Origin: Lysobacterales bacterium
GTDB lineage: Bacteria > Pseudomonadota > Gammaproteobacteria > Xanthomonadales > Xanthomonadaceae
Length of the DNA stretch: 64,000 bases
Assembly (NCBI GenBank): GCA_019510125.1
Contig: JAEKKX010000015.1
Location: forward strand, 1-64,000
Reading direction: 5' to 3'
Made by a program: the position numbers and the translations under genes. The notes under the pieces are model-generated. The model was given only the letters and a program-made list of their open reading frames with translations. It was not told the DNA's origin and did not search any database. Positions 25,377 through 36,772 of this stretch are shown here, piece by piece (positions within the stretch are counted from its first letter, which is position 1; each line of letters begins with the position of its first letter).

Positions 25377-25850
25377 TCACCGAAGGGGCGCGTCGCGGGC
25401 GAGCCGGGCGACGCCGGCCTCGGCCGCCGCATCGACCATGGCCCACACCGCGCGGAAGTCCTCGGCGTCGCCGGTGTAGGGGTCCGGGATTTCCGCGCCC
25501 GCGCCCTGCCCGGCCCATTCCAGCAGCAGCGCCGCCTGCGCGCTCGCCCCCGCGGGCGCGAGCGCGCGCACGTCGCGCAGGACGCTGCGATCGGCGCAGA
25601 GCAGCCAGTCGAAGGCCTCGAAGTCGGCCGCCCGCAGCTTGCGCGCGCGCTGGCCGCGGATGTCCACCCCGGCCGCGGCGGCGACCGCGATGCTGCGCCG
25701 GTCCGGCGGCTCGCCGGCGTGCCAGCCGCCGGTGCCGGCCGAATCGACCTCGATCCAGTCCAGCCCGCGGCGGTCGAGGTGCGCGCGGAACGCGCCCTCG
25801 GCCAGCGGCGACCGGCAGATGTTGCCGAGGCAGACCATCAGCAGCCGCAT
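25377..25850 (-). CDS. Low-molecular-weight protein-tyrosine phosphatase
   Basis: 157 residues starting directly with the phosphatase loop CLGNICRSP (nucleophile Cys7, Arg13) and carrying the general-acid motif DPYTGD near residue 120. These enzymes dephosphorylate tyrosine residues, often regulating bacterial tyrosine kinases in polysaccharide export, though some act on other substrates. The gene starts one base after the kdsB stop, so it belongs to the lipid A/KDO operon. No tyrosine kinase is present in the window. Confidence 0.93.
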   Translation of the reverse strand: MRLLMVCLGNICRSPLAEGAFRAHLDRRGLDWIEVDSAGTGGWHAGEPPDRRSIAVAAAAGVDIRGQRARKLRAADFEAFDWLLCADRSVLRDVRALAPAGASAQAALLLEWAGQGAGAEIPDPYTGDAEDFRAVWAMVDAAAEAGVARLARDAPLR

Positions 25851-25851
25851 C

Positions 25852-26628
25852 TCAGCCGGCCCGCTGCGCGGCGAGATGGCGTTCGGCACGCGCGAGGTCC
25901 TCGGGGGTGTCGATCCCCGGCGGGAACGGCGCCGGGGTGATCGCCACCGCGATCCGGTGGCCGGCCTCCAGCGCGCGCAACTGCTCCAGCGACTCGATCC
26001 GCTCCAGCGGCGACGGCGGCAGCGCGGCGAACTGCCTGAGGAACCCGGCGCGGTAGCCGTAGATGCCGATGTGCCGCAGCCAAGGGCCGTCCGCCGGCAG
26101 CGCCGTGCGGTCGCGGGCGAAGGCGTCGCGCGCCCACGGGATCGGCGCCCGGCTGAAGTACAGCGCATCGCCGTTCGCGGCGCGCACCAGCTTGACCGTG
26201 TTGGGGTCGAACAACGGGTCGGCGTCGGCGATGGCGGTCGCCAGCGTGCTCATCGGCGCGCCCGAGGCGACCAGGGTCGCGGCGACCGCACGGATGCCGG
26301 CGGCCGGGGCGAAGGGCTCGTCGCCCTGCAGGTTCACGACGACGGTGCCGTCGTCCCAGCCGGCCTGCGCCGCGCAGTCGGCGAGGCGATCGGTGCCCGA
26401 GGCGTGGTCGGGCGAGGTCATGGCGATGCGCACCCCGCTGCCGGCGAGGGCCTCGGCGATGCGCGCGTCGTCCGTCGCCACCCACACCTCGCGCGCGCCG
26501 GCGGCGAGCGCGCGGCGGGCGACGTGCAGGACCAGCGGTTCGCCGCCGAGCGGGCGCAGCGGCTTGCCGGGCAGGCGGCTGGCGGCGTAGCGGGCGGGAA
26601 TGGCGACGACGAAATCGGAAGTGTCCAT
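25852..26628 (-). CDS. kdsB: 3-deoxy-manno-octulosonate cytidylyltransferase
   Basis: 258 residues. It makes CMP-KDO for the inner core of lipopolysaccharide. Motifs: [15 protein letters not shown] at the nucleotide-binding N-terminus, [17 protein letters not shown] and [11 protein letters not shown]. Length and start are typical. It sits between lpxK and the phosphatase gene. In E. coli a small Trm112/YcaR-type gene lies between lpxK and kdsB; here only 101 bases separate them and no such gene is visible. Confidence 0.96.
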   Translation of the reverse strand: MDTSDFVVAIPARYAASRLPGKPLRPLGGEPLVLHVARRALAAGAREVWVATDDARIAEALAGSGVRIAMTSPDHASGTDRLADCAAQAGWDDGTVVVNLQGDEPFAPAAGIRAVAATLVASGAPMSTLATAIADADPLFDPNTVKLVRAANGDALYFSRAPIPWARDAFARDRTALPADGPWLRHIGIYGYRAGFLRQFAALPPSPLERIESLEQLRALEAGHRIAVAITPAPFPPGIDTPEDLARAERHLAAQRAG

Positions 26629-26729
26629 GCGCGGAGCATAGCCGGGCGACCGCCTCGTGCGGTCGTGCGCGGGCGGTCGTGCGGGCGCGGGCGCGGACAA
26701 CGCAGGCGATCGTGCGCCCACGCGGGCGG

Positions 26730-27724
26730 TCAGACGCGACCGCGCAGGCGCTCGAGCAGCGCCACCCAGAACGCTTCGGGCAGTTCGGCGCGGATCGGCA
26801 CCGACCAGCCGCGGCCGTCCACGAGCGCGGCCGCCTTCACCGCGTCCTTCTCGGTCATCAGCACCGGCAGGTCGCTGCCGAAGTCGAAGTCCTCGGCGCG
26901 GTAGGCGTGGTGGTCGGGGAACGCATGCGGCACGACCGCGATCCCCTTCCCGCGCAGCATCGCGAAGAAACGCTCGGGGTCGCCGATGCCGGCGACGGCG
27001 TGCACGCGCTGGCCGGCGAACGCCGACAGCGACGCGGTGCGTGCGCCGCGCATCGCGACCACCGCGTCCGACACCAGCCGCATCGGCCACTCGCCGAAGC
27101 CGGCCTCGCCGTCGTCGCTGCCGAGGTTGAGCACCCGGAAGTCGCAGCGCGCACCGCGCGCGGCGGGTTCGCGCATCGGCCCGGCGGGGATCGGCAGGCC
27201 GTTGCCGTAGCGGCGGCGGCCGTCGATGACTTCGATCTCGACGTCGCGCGCCAGCCGGTAATGCTGCAGGCCGTCGTCGCAGACGATCACGTCGCAACCG
27301 GCCCCGACCAGCGCCTGCGCCGCGGCGACACGATCGGCGTCGACCCGCACCGGCGCGCCGGTGCGGCGCGCGATCAGCACCGGCTCGTCGCCGCCGAGGC
27401 GGGGATCGAGCGCGGCGTCCACCCAGCGCGGCGTGCCCGCGTCGTCGCGGCCGTAGCCGCGGCTGGCGACGCCGGGCGCGAAGCCTTCGGCGCGCAGGCG
27501 CTCGACCAGCGCGATGGTCAGCGGCGTCTTGCCGCTGCCGCCGGCGATGAGGTTGCCGACCACCAGCACCGGCTTGCCGGGGTGCCGGCTGCGCAGCAGG
27601 CCGCGGCGGAACAGCGCCGCGCGCGCCGCGACCATGCCCGCGTACAGGTGCGCCAGCGCGCGCGCGGGCAGCGGTGCGCGACCGCCTTCGAACCAGTACC
27701 GGGGCGGCTGACGGCCGCGACCGC

Positions 27725-27728
<4 letters not shown>
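26730..27728 (-). CDS. lpxK: Tetraacyldisaccharide 4'-kinase
   Basis: 332 residues. This inner-membrane kinase adds the 4' phosphate of lipid A. It has an N-terminal membrane-associated helix ([20 protein letters not shown]), the P-loop [15 protein letters not shown] and the motifs [17 protein letters not shown] and DHHAY. The start is a GTG at 27728 whose first bases overlap the msbA stop (GTGA). The C-terminus is complete. It is in an operon with msbA upstream and kdsB downstream. Confidence 0.96.
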
Positions 27729-29490
<1,762 letters not shown>

Positions 29491-29494
<4 letters not shown>

Positions 29495-29943
29495 CGCTTG
29501 GCCCCGGCGGCGGCGGGCGCGGCGGCGCGTGCCTCGGGCGCGGTCGCGATGCTGATCCGGCGGAACCCGAGCTGGCCGAGCGCGTCCAGCGCGGTGACCA
29601 CCGACTGGTGCGGGGTGCGGGCGTCGGCGCGCAGCAGCACCGGGCGACTGCGGTCGTCGCCGGCGACCTCGGCGATGGTGCGCTTGAGCGACTCGACGTC
29701 GGTGCGCAGCGCTTCGCGGTCCTGCACGAAATAGCGGCCGTCGGCATTGACCAGCACGCTCAGCGATTTCGACGCCGCCTCGCTGGCCTCGCCCTCGGCC
29801 TTCGGCAACTGCAGCTTGAGCACCGAGCGCGCGTCGAAGGTGGTGGTGATGACGAAGAAGATGATCAGGCACAGCACCACGTCGATCAGCGGGATCAGGT
29901 TGATCTCGGGTTCGTCGTCGGCGCGGAAGTCGCGGATGCGCAT
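29491..29943 (-). CDS. exbD: ExbD/TolR biopolymer transport protein
   Basis: 150 residues: a short cytoplasmic start, one membrane helix with the proton-path Asp ([20 protein letters not shown]) and a periplasmic domain ([20 protein letters not shown] split over two strands). With ExbB it forms a proton-driven motor energising TonB-type or Tol-type partners. No tonB gene is nearby. It is separated from exbB by a small membrane-protein gene, an unusual placement, and is coupled to msbA. Confidence 0.94.
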
Positions 29944-29968
29944 GGGGCGGGATCTCGGGAAGGTCGGG

Positions 29969-30205
29969 TCAGGCCAGCGCGCGCTGCACGCCCAGGACGG
30001 CGCCGTAGCCCAACAGCGCCAGCATCGCCAGGAACGCGGCCATCAGCGCCCAGAAGCCGACCGGGCGTTCGCTGCGCACCAGTTCGGCGCGGTTGCCGGT
30101 GTGCGGCAGGCGTCCGGTGCGCAGGCCGGCGAGCATGGCATGCGCCACCGGCCAGGCGACCAGCGCCACGCAGGCGACCACCACGGCGACGCGCAGCGCG
30201 ACCAC
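29969..30205 (-). CDS. Small two-helix membrane protein between exbB and exbD
   Basis: 78 residues beginning with GTG. Two membrane helices (VAVVVACVALVAWPVAHAML and GFWALMAAFLAMLALLGYGAVL) flank a short polar loop (RTGRLPHTGNRAELVRSERP). I do not recognise a family. It starts 3 bases after exbB and ends 25 before exbD, so it is made with them and could be an accessory of this motor. Frame and codon use match its neighbours. Confidence 0.68.
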   Translation of the reverse strand: MVALRVAVVVACVALVAWPVAHAMLAGLRTGRLPHTGNRAELVRSERPVGFWALMAAFLAMLALLGYGAVLGVQRALA

Positions 30206-30208
30206 GGC

Positions 30209-30871
30209 TCAGTCCGCGCGGACCGGCGGCACGATGCCGCGGCCGCCGGACGCCACCGGCGCGCCGGGACGGACCGGATCGAGGGTGTCGAGCAACTGGA
30301 TCGCCTCGTGCTCCATGTCGACGATGTAGCCGGCGATGCGGCCGCGGAAGTAGCGGTGGAAGATCAGCGCCGGGATCGCCACGATCATGCCGGTCGCGGT
30401 GCAGACCAGGGCCTTGCCGATGCCGCCGGCGAGCTGGTTCACGTCGCCGATGCCGCTGTCGAGGATGCCCAGGAACATCTGGATCATGCCGACGACGGTG
30501 CCGAACAGGCCCAGCAGCGGGCCGGCGGCGGCGATCGTGCCGAGGGTGTTGAGGAAGCGCTCCATCCGGTGCACGAGATGGCGGCCGACGTCCTCGATGC
30601 GTTCGCGGATCTGGTCGCGCGGACGCTGGCGCACGTCCAGCGCGGCGGCCAGCAGCGCGCCCAGCGGCGAAGTGCGGCGCAGCGATTCGATGTGCGCGGG
30701 GTCGAGGTTGCCGCGGGCCGCCCAGGCCCGGACCTCGTCGCCCAGCCCCGGCGGCAGCACGACCTTGCGGCGCAGGCTCCAGAACCGCTCCAGCACGATG
30801 GCCACGGCCAGCACCGTCAGCAGCAGCAGCGGAATCATGGGCCAGCCGCCCGCCTTCACCAGTTCCAGCAC
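30209..30871 (-). CDS. exbB: ExbB/TolQ/MotA proton-channel protein
   Basis: 220 residues with three membrane helices. The conserved second half reads LNTLGTIAAAGPLLGLFGTVVGMI and GIGKALVCTATGMIVAIPALI. It forms the pentameric stator around ExbD. It starts with GTG preceded by GGAGG at 7 bases. A C-terminal tail rich in Pro/Gly follows. First gene of the exbB-small protein-exbD-msbA-lpxK-kdsB series, 24 bases after comEC. Confidence 0.95.
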   Translation of the reverse strand: MLELVKAGGWPMIPLLLLTVLAVAIVLERFWSLRRKVVLPPGLGDEVRAWAARGNLDPAHIESLRRTSPLGALLAAALDVRQRPRDQIRERIEDVGRHLVHRMERFLNTLGTIAAAGPLLGLFGTVVGMIQMFLGILDSGIGDVNQLAGGIGKALVCTATGMIVAIPALIFHRYFRGRIAGYIVDMEHEAIQLLDTLDPVRPGAPVASGGRGIVPPVRAD

Positions 30872-30895
30872 GTCGTATCCTCCGGCCCGCGGCCG

Positions 30896-33310
30896 TCATC
30901 GTTCGGGGAGCGCATCGCGGCCATAGGATAGCCCAGCGGCGGAGCCCCCACCGCGCGGCTGCCGACGCAGCGCCGCGGCGTCCCACAGCCGCGGATGGCG
31001 GCCGCGTTCGGTCGCCAGCGACACCCCGTCCGCCGCCAGCCGGAAGCGCAGCGCGCCGCCGTCGGCGGTCAGCGGCGCACGCGCACCGTGCCGCCGCCAC
31101 CGCGCGACGACCGCCGGCCGCGGATGGCGGAAGCGGTTGCCGTCGCCCGCGGACAGCGCCGCGAAGCGGGCGCCGGTGGCCGCGACGAACCCCGGGTCCG
31201 ATGAGGACGCGCTGCCGTGGTGGGCGACCACGACGACCTCGGCGCGCACCGCGTCGGCGTCCAGGCGCAGCAGGTCGCGCTCGATCACCTGGCCGATGTC
31301 GCCGGTCAGCAGCGCCGCGCCGTGCGCGGTTTCGATCCGCAGCACGCAGCTCGATTCGTTGCGCAGGTACGGGAAGTACCGCGGCGGATGCAGGAAACGG
31401 AAGCGCACCCCGTCCCAGGTCCAGCCCTCGCCGGCGCGGCAGTCGCGGAGGCGGTCGATCTCCGCGTCGAGCCCGCTGTCGGGCGGTCCGAAGCGGCGGT
31501 CGACCGCGAACTCGGCGGCGACCGCGCCGAACCCGCCGGCATGGTCGTTGTCGCCGTGGCTGACCACCGCCGCATCCAGCGCGGGCACGCCCAGCGCATG
31601 CAGCGCCGGCGACACCGCGCGTTCGCCGGCGTCGAAACCGTCGGGCTGCGCCGGGCCCATGTCGAACAGCAGCGCGTGGCCGCGGGTGCGCACCAGCACC
31701 GACAGGCCCTGACCGACGTCGAGCACCACCACCTCGGCCTCGCCGGCTCGCGGCAGCCTGCGGTCCGGCCACAGCAGCGGCAGCCACAGCAGCAGCGCCA
31801 GCGCCCGCCCGGGCACCCCGCGCGGCAGCAGCATCCAGAACGCGGCGAGCAGCGCGAGCGGCGCGGCGAACCACGCCGGCTCCGGCAGCCACCACAGCGA
31901 CAGCGGGCCGTCGGTCAGCCAGCCGAAGAATCGCCAGCTCGGTTCGAAACAGGCTGCCGCCAGGCGCCACAACGGCACGCCCCAGCCGGCGTGGACGGCG
32001 TCCAGCGCGGTGCCGAGCAGCGACAGCGGCACCACCACCAGGCTCCACCAGGGAATCGCGAGCGGGTTCGCCAGCGGCGCGGCGAACGAGGCCTGGCCGA
32101 ACAGCGCCACGCCCAGCGGCAGCAGGCCGAGCGTCGCCACGCCCTGGGCGGCGAAGAATTCGCGCAGCGGCCGACCCTCGCCGCGCGGCAGGCACCACAG
32201 CAGCCAGGCGACGCCGCCGAAGCTCAGCCAGAAGCCCGCCGACAGCGCCGACAGCGGGTCGAACAGCAGCACCGCGATCGTCGCCAGCGCCAGCGTGTCC
32301 GCGGGACGCTGCGCGCGGCGCAGGCTGCGCGCCGCCGCCACCACCGCGATCATCAGCACGGTGCGCACCGTCGGCAGCGCGAAGCCGGCGAGCGCCGCGT
32401 AGCCCAGCGCGCCCGCGGTCGCCGCCAGCAGCGCCGCCTGCGGCCGGACAAGCCGCCCGCCCAGCCATCGGCCCGGCGCCGGCCACAGCCACCACAGCCC
32501 GCGCAGCGCCAGCGCCGCCGCGCCGGCGACGAGGCCGACGTGGAACCCGGAAATCGCGATCAGATGGGTCAGGCCCGCCGCCCGCAACCGGGTCCAGTCC
32601 GCGTCGTCTAGGCCGCGGGTGTCGCCCAGCGCGAGCGCCTGCACGAAGCGCGCCCCCGCGCCGGGCACAGCGGCCGCGATGCGCGCGGACAGGCGTTCGC
32701 GCCAGGCGTCGATCCCGCGCGGCGGCGCCAGCCGCGTCGCCGACGCCTCGTCGCGGACGTGGCCGGTCGCCACGATCCGGTCGATCAGCATGTGCTTCTC
32801 GGCGTCGCCCGCACCGGGATTGCGCAGTCCCCGAGGCGCACGGATCTTCGCCGCGAACGCCCAGCGGCTGCCGGCGGCGACCTGCCGGCGCGGCGCATCG
32901 GCCGCGTCGGCCCGATCCGGCGGCACGTCGAAGCCGTCGTACCACGACAGCCGCAGGCGTCGTCCACGCAGCGCCGGCGGCTGGTCCGCGGCATCGTCGA
33001 CGACCAGCGTGAAGCGGGTGCGGCGGGGCTCGTGCGACGGCAGGTCGACCACCGTGCCGCGCAGCGCGACCCCGGCCGCCACCGGCGACGACGGCCACTG
33101 CCGCGACAGCGCCCGGTCCGCGCGCAGCCCGGCCAGCACGAAGCCGGCGCAGCACACGGCCACCCACAGCGGCGCGCGCGGCGCCGGCCAGCGCAGCAGC
33201 GCCGCCGCCGTCGCCAGGCAGAGCAGGGCCCAGGGGGCGGGCGTCGCCGGCAGCCACAGGCAGGCCAGGGTGCCGGCGAGCAGCGCCAGGGCGAAACGCG
33301 GATCGAGCAC
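30896..33310 (-). CDS. comEC: ComEC/Rec2 DNA-uptake channel
   Basis: 804 residues. An inner-membrane protein that passes single-stranded DNA into the cytoplasm during natural transformation. It has an N-terminal membrane and OB-fold-like region (ALRGTVVDLPSHEPRRTRF), the competence domain (LTHLIAISGFHVGLVAG, PTVRTVLMIAV) and a C-terminal metallo-beta-lactamase-like domain (DVGQGLSVLVRT, SHGDNDHAGG, VAHHGSASSS). I chose a GTG at 33310 because AAGGAGG sits 5 bases upstream; an ATG at 33367 would add 19 residues. It is complete, so competence is plausible. Confidence 0.93.
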   Translation of the reverse strand: MLDPRFALALLAGTLACLWLPATPAPWALLCLATAAALLRWPAPRAPLWVAVCCAGFVLAGLRADRALSRQWPSSPVAAGVALRGTVVDLPSHEPRRTRFTLVVDDAADQPPALRGRRLRLSWYDGFDVPPDRADAADAPRRQVAAGSRWAFAAKIRAPRGLRNPGAGDAEKHMLIDRIVATGHVRDEASATRLAPPRGIDAWRERLSARIAAAVPGAGARFVQALALGDTRGLDDADWTRLRAAGLTHLIAISGFHVGLVAGAAALALRGLWWLWPAPGRWLGGRLVRPQAALLAATAGALGYAALAGFALPTVRTVLMIAVVAAARSLRRAQRPADTLALATIAVLLFDPLSALSAGFWLSFGGVAWLLWCLPRGEGRPLREFFAAQGVATLGLLPLGVALFGQASFAAPLANPLAIPWWSLVVVPLSLLGTALDAVHAGWGVPLWRLAAACFEPSWRFFGWLTDGPLSLWWLPEPAWFAAPLALLAAFWMLLPRGVPGRALALLLWLPLLWPDRRLPRAGEAEVVVLDVGQGLSVLVRTRGHALLFDMGPAQPDGFDAGERAVSPALHALGVPALDAAVVSHGDNDHAGGFGAVAAEFAVDRRFGPPDSGLDAEIDRLRDCRAGEGWTWDGVRFRFLHPPRYFPYLRNESSCVLRIETAHGAALLTGDIGQVIERDLLRLDADAVRAEVVVVAHHGSASSSDPGFVAATGARFAALSAGDGNRFRHPRPAVVARWRRHGARAPLTADGGALRFRLAADGVSLATERGRHPRLWDAAALRRQPRGGGSAAGLSYGRDALPER

Positions 33311-33578
33311 GGCGGCCTCCTTCGGCGAGACCCGGGCAGGTTCCCGCGTCGGCGCGGCCGGGCCCATCGGCGCACGCCGCGGCGACGGGTCGGGAAATTC
33401 CGAAGGCGGCCAGCGGTCCGCCGGCGGGTCGTGCGCAATGCCGGGTCGCCGGGCATTTCGCCTGAGGCGCGGCTAAACACCGGCGTCGGCGAGGCCCGTT
33501 GGCGTTAAAAATTCAGCAACGCGTTACTCCCCGGGCCCTACGGTGCCCCTCGCGCCATCCCGGCGCCCGGAGCCGACC

Positions 33579-34304
33579 ATGCCTCGCATCACTGCCACGA
33601 TCCTCGCGTCCGCCCTGATCGCCGCCACCGGGATCGCCTCCGCGCAGACCGGCGGCGCGCCCGCCCCGGTCCAGGACCGCTACGCCTCCGCCGAGGGCCC
33701 CTACTACGACTACGCCCGCGTGCTGCGCGTCGATCCGGTGCTGCAGCAGACCGCGCCGACCCGCGTCTCGTCCAACCGCTGCTACAGCGAGAGCGACCAG
33801 TACGCGTCCAACGACGGCTACTACGACGATCGTTACGACGGCCGGAGCTATGACGGTCGCGGCTATGACAGCCGGGGCTATGACGACCGCCGCTACGACG
33901 ACCGCTACGACAGTCGCTATGGCGACCGCTACGACAACCGCGGCTACGGCACCGAGACCGGGCGCAACGTCGCCACCGTGATCGGCGGCATCGTCGGCGC
34001 GGCGCTGGGCAGCAAGGTCGGCGGCGGCTCCGCGCGCTACGCCACCGCGGCCGTGGGCTCGATGGTCGGCGGCATGGCCGGTCGCAGCGTCTACGAACAG
34101 GCGCAGCGCAGCAAGCAGCCGCCGCGCCGGGCCACGGTCAGCGTCTGCGACCCGGTCGACGCCCGCGACGACGGCCGCTATTCCACTTCGGCGGTGACCA
34201 TGTACGACGTGACCTACGAATATGCCGGCCGCCAGTACGTCACCCGCACCGACCACCACCCCGGCGACCGCATGCGCGTCCGCGTGGACGTGCGCCCGGA
34301 GTGA
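33579..34304 (+). CDS. Glycine-zipper envelope protein with Tyr/Asp/Arg repeats
   Basis: 241 residues: a signal peptide (ILASALIAATGIASAQ), a repetitive Tyr-Asp-Arg-Gly tract (about residues 81-123, units such as YDGRGYDSRGYDDR) and a glycine-zipper double helix like the Rickettsia 17-kDa/SlyB family (about 132-168, GGIVGAALGSKVGGG, GSMVGGMAGRSVY), then a short beta domain. It is likely outer-membrane associated. GGAG precedes the ATG. An AT-rich patch near 33503-33512 may mark its promoter. A U-tailed terminator follows the gene. Confidence 0.82.
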   Translation: MPRITATILASALIAATGIASAQTGGAPAPVQDRYASAEGPYYDYARVLRVDPVLQQTAPTRVSSNRCYSESDQYASNDGYYDDRYDGRSYDGRGYDSRGYDDRRYDDRYDSRYGDRYDNRGYGTETGRNVATVIGGIVGAALGSKVGGGSARYATAAVGSMVGGMAGRSVYEQAQRSKQPPRRATVSVCDPVDARDDGRYSTSAVTMYDVTYEYAGRQYVTRTDHHPGDRMRVRVDVRPE

Positions 34305-34371
34305 TCGCCGCGATGCGCTGATCGCGCGACGCCTCCGATGCGGCGCCATGACGACAAGCGCCGATCCGATG

Positions 34372-34399
34372 ACGGGGCCCTGCAAGGGGCCCCGTTTTC
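34372..34399 (+). terminator. Intrinsic terminator of the glycine-zipper gene
   Basis: Stem ACGGGGCCC / GGGCCCCGT with a six-base loop followed by TTTTCTT, 68 bases after the stop codon. Confidence 0.8.
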
Positions 34400-34423
34400 T
34401 TGTGCCGGCGATCTCGTCCCGCG

Positions 34424-36568
34424 TCAGTGCGAGACGGCGCCGGCGCTGGGATGCGCCGACGGATACGGCGACAGGTACGCCGCTTCCTGGCGGCGCAGTT
34501 CCTCGCCCAGCGCGGTGGCCACCGCGACGATCGCCTCGGCGGTCACGCCATCCGGCAGCGCGTCGATCGGGGTCGGGAACGCCGCGTCGAACACCAGCAG
34601 GTTGACCCGCTCGATCGGGTCGCGATGAAGGTCGTACAGTTCCCACTGGTCCGCGACCGGGCGTTCGCTCCACGGGTCGCAGTAGCGCACCAGCTTCCAG
34701 CGGCCGCTGCGCAGCGCGCGCACGTGCGCCGGCTGCGCGACCGCGCCCGGCGCCAGCGCAGGCACCCGCGAGGCGGCGCCGTCGCCGCCCCGGCGCAGCA
34801 GGTCGACCGTCGCCGCGTACACCGCGTACTGCTGCCACGACTGGACGTTGTGCGGATCGTCGTCGCGCGGCAGCGGTTCGGTGATCAGGTCGTCGGTGAC
34901 GAACAGCACGCCCTTGCGCTCGCGGCCGTCGGGACCGATCACCGGCCCCGCGCCGCCGCGCAGCAGCGGGACCAGGTCGGCCCCCGGCAACGGCGCCGCC
35001 GCGTGCGTCTTCGACAGTTCGCGGCGGGCGCGCTCGAGCGCGTGGTCGGTCGCGCCGGCCAGCCGCAGCAGCGTCGGCAGCACGTCGATGTGACTGGTCT
35101 GCGCGGCGATCGCGCGGGTCGCGCCGCGCGATTCGGCGAGCCGCGGCCAGCTCACCAGGAACGGCACGTGCACCACTTCCTGGTACGCGCCGTGCCACTT
35201 CTCGATCTGCATCCCGTGCGCCGCGCCGTACTCGCCGTGGTCGGAGGCGAACACGACGATGGTGTCCTCGCGCAGGCCGCTCGCCTCCAGCGTCTCCAGC
35301 ACGCGCAGGATATGGCGGTCGACCATCGAGATCATGTAGGCGTAGTACTGCAGGAAGCCGGTCGCCGCGGCGTCGGGATCGCGCTGCAACTGGAACGGGA
35401 TGGCGATGCCCAGCGTCGCCTTCACCGCGTTCGCGAGCACCGTCTGCGGATCGCCGCCGATGCCCTGCCCGATCGCCAGCCCGGTCTTTGCCGCCAGCCC
35501 CAGCGCGACCTTGTACGAGGTCTCGTACTGCGCGCGCGGCTTGTTGTTGGCGAGAAGGTCCTCGTCCTGCGTGGGCGAGGCCGTCGCGCACGCCTGCGGC
35601 AGTCCGGTCGGATTCAGCGGCACCCGGAACGTGCCCTCGGTCGGCGTCACGCTGACCGTGCCCTGCGGCGGGATCGGCACCGAGCCGCCGGGGCCGACCG
35701 GCGGGACCGCGGTCTGGTCGTCGCCCGGGACGCTCGGCTGCAGCCCGCGCGACAGGGTCGGATAGGTCGCGATGTCGTGCGGATTGGTGAACGAGCACAC
35801 CGCGAAGAACGGCGCGGTGCGCGGCGTGCGCGGGTCCAGCGGCGCATCCATGCCCTGCTGCGACATCGCGCGGTTGTACGGCACGCCGAGCCCGCGCGCC
35901 TGCAGGAACGCGCAGGCGAGGTCGGCGAACTGGTAGTCGCGGAAGGTGCCGAGGTTGTTGATCGAGGCGCCGTGCGGCTCCGGCCACGACAGTTCCCAGT
36001 CGCCGAACCCGTACTGCTGCAGCGTGTGCTCCGGCGGCTCGCTGACGTGCCACTTGCCGAAGTAGTGGGTGGTGTAGCCCAGCGCGCGGAACCAGTCGCC
36101 GGCGGTCGGCGTGCCGTTGGGCGGCAGCCACGGGAAGTTGCGCGCGTCGCCGCTCTTGAACAGCCCGTCGGTCTGGGTGACGCCGGTGCGCGGCCCGTAC
36201 TGGCCGGTCATCAGGCTCGCGCGGCTGGGGATGCAGGCCGACTCGGCGATGGTGTGGTCGGTGAACACCGTCGCGTACTCGCGCAGCTTGCAGAACCCGG
36301 GGAAATGCCGCGCCCACGGATTCGTCGCCGGGTCGATGTCGCCGACGAAATCCAGCACCTGCTTGATCCCGTTCGCGAATCCCGCGTCGCCGTAGCCCGC
36401 GTCCGGGTAGTACAACTGGTCGACGAGGATCATCAGGATGTTCGGACGCGCGTCGCGCGCCGCTTCGATCGATTGCACCGCATCGCGGATCGGCTGGTCT
36501 TCGCCGCTGTCGCCGCCACCGCCATTGCCGCCCTGTCCGCCCGCTCCCTGCCCTGTCACTGCCGTCAT
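34424..36568 (-). CDS. Sulfatase-family hydrolase
   Basis: 714 residues. Contains the sulfatase signature ESACIPSRASLMTGQYGPRTG, in which Cys112 of CxPSR would become formylglycine, plus the metal-site segments RPNILMILVDQLYYPDAGYG (Asp50), GKWHVS and ASDHGEYGAAHG. No signal peptide is seen; the N-terminus is Gly-rich and disordered. It resembles the choline-sulfatase/arylsulfatase group but is long, with an insertion around residues 250-330, and the substrate is unknown. GGAG lies 6 bases before the ATG. The only FGE-like domain in the window is on the kinase at 9-11 kb, so maturation must involve another gene. Confidence 0.88.
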   Translation of the reverse strand: MTAVTGQGAGGQGGNGGGGDSGEDQPIRDAVQSIEAARDARPNILMILVDQLYYPDAGYGDAGFANGIKQVLDFVGDIDPATNPWARHFPGFCKLREYATVFTDHTIAESACIPSRASLMTGQYGPRTGVTQTDGLFKSGDARNFPWLPPNGTPTAGDWFRALGYTTHYFGKWHVSEPPEHTLQQYGFGDWELSWPEPHGASINNLGTFRDYQFADLACAFLQARGLGVPYNRAMSQQGMDAPLDPRTPRTAPFFAVCSFTNPHDIATYPTLSRGLQPSVPGDDQTAVPPVGPGGSVPIPPQGTVSVTPTEGTFRVPLNPTGLPQACATASPTQDEDLLANNKPRAQYETSYKVALGLAAKTGLAIGQGIGGDPQTVLANAVKATLGIAIPFQLQRDPDAAATGFLQYYAYMISMVDRHILRVLETLEASGLREDTIVVFASDHGEYGAAHGMQIEKWHGAYQEVVHVPFLVSWPRLAESRGATRAIAAQTSHIDVLPTLLRLAGATDHALERARRELSKTHAAAPLPGADLVPLLRGGAGPVIGPDGRERKGVLFVTDDLITEPLPRDDDPHNVQSWQQYAVYAATVDLLRRGGDGAASRVPALAPGAVAQPAHVRALRSGRWKLVRYCDPWSERPVADQWELYDLHRDPIERVNLLVFDAAFPTPIDALPDGVTAEAIVAVATALGEELRRQEAAYLSPYPSAHPSAGAVSH

Positions 36569-36756
36569 GGCCGTCTCCGTGTCCTTTGGGATACCGTCGC
36601 GCCCGGCCGCGTGCCGGGTCGCCGCCGATCATGCCCGGAACGCGACGACCGCGCAGCCGCGGCGCGCCCGCGAAAGCGACGAGATCGCCGCCGCGCCTCG
36701 TCGGTCCGCCGTCGCCGGCGGCGCCTTCCGGGGGTGCCGGGGGGCCCCAAGCCTGC

Positions 36757-36762
36757 GATAAT
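36757..36762 (+). promoter_or_regulatory. -10 hexamer before tRNA-Arg
   Basis: GATAAT lies 10 bases before the tRNA-Arg 5' end, with a GC-rich stretch between. The -35 region is GC-rich and not recognisable. The 200 bases between the sulfatase start and this site hold nothing else I can name. Confidence 0.45.
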
Positions 36763-36772
36763 GCGGGGCTTC

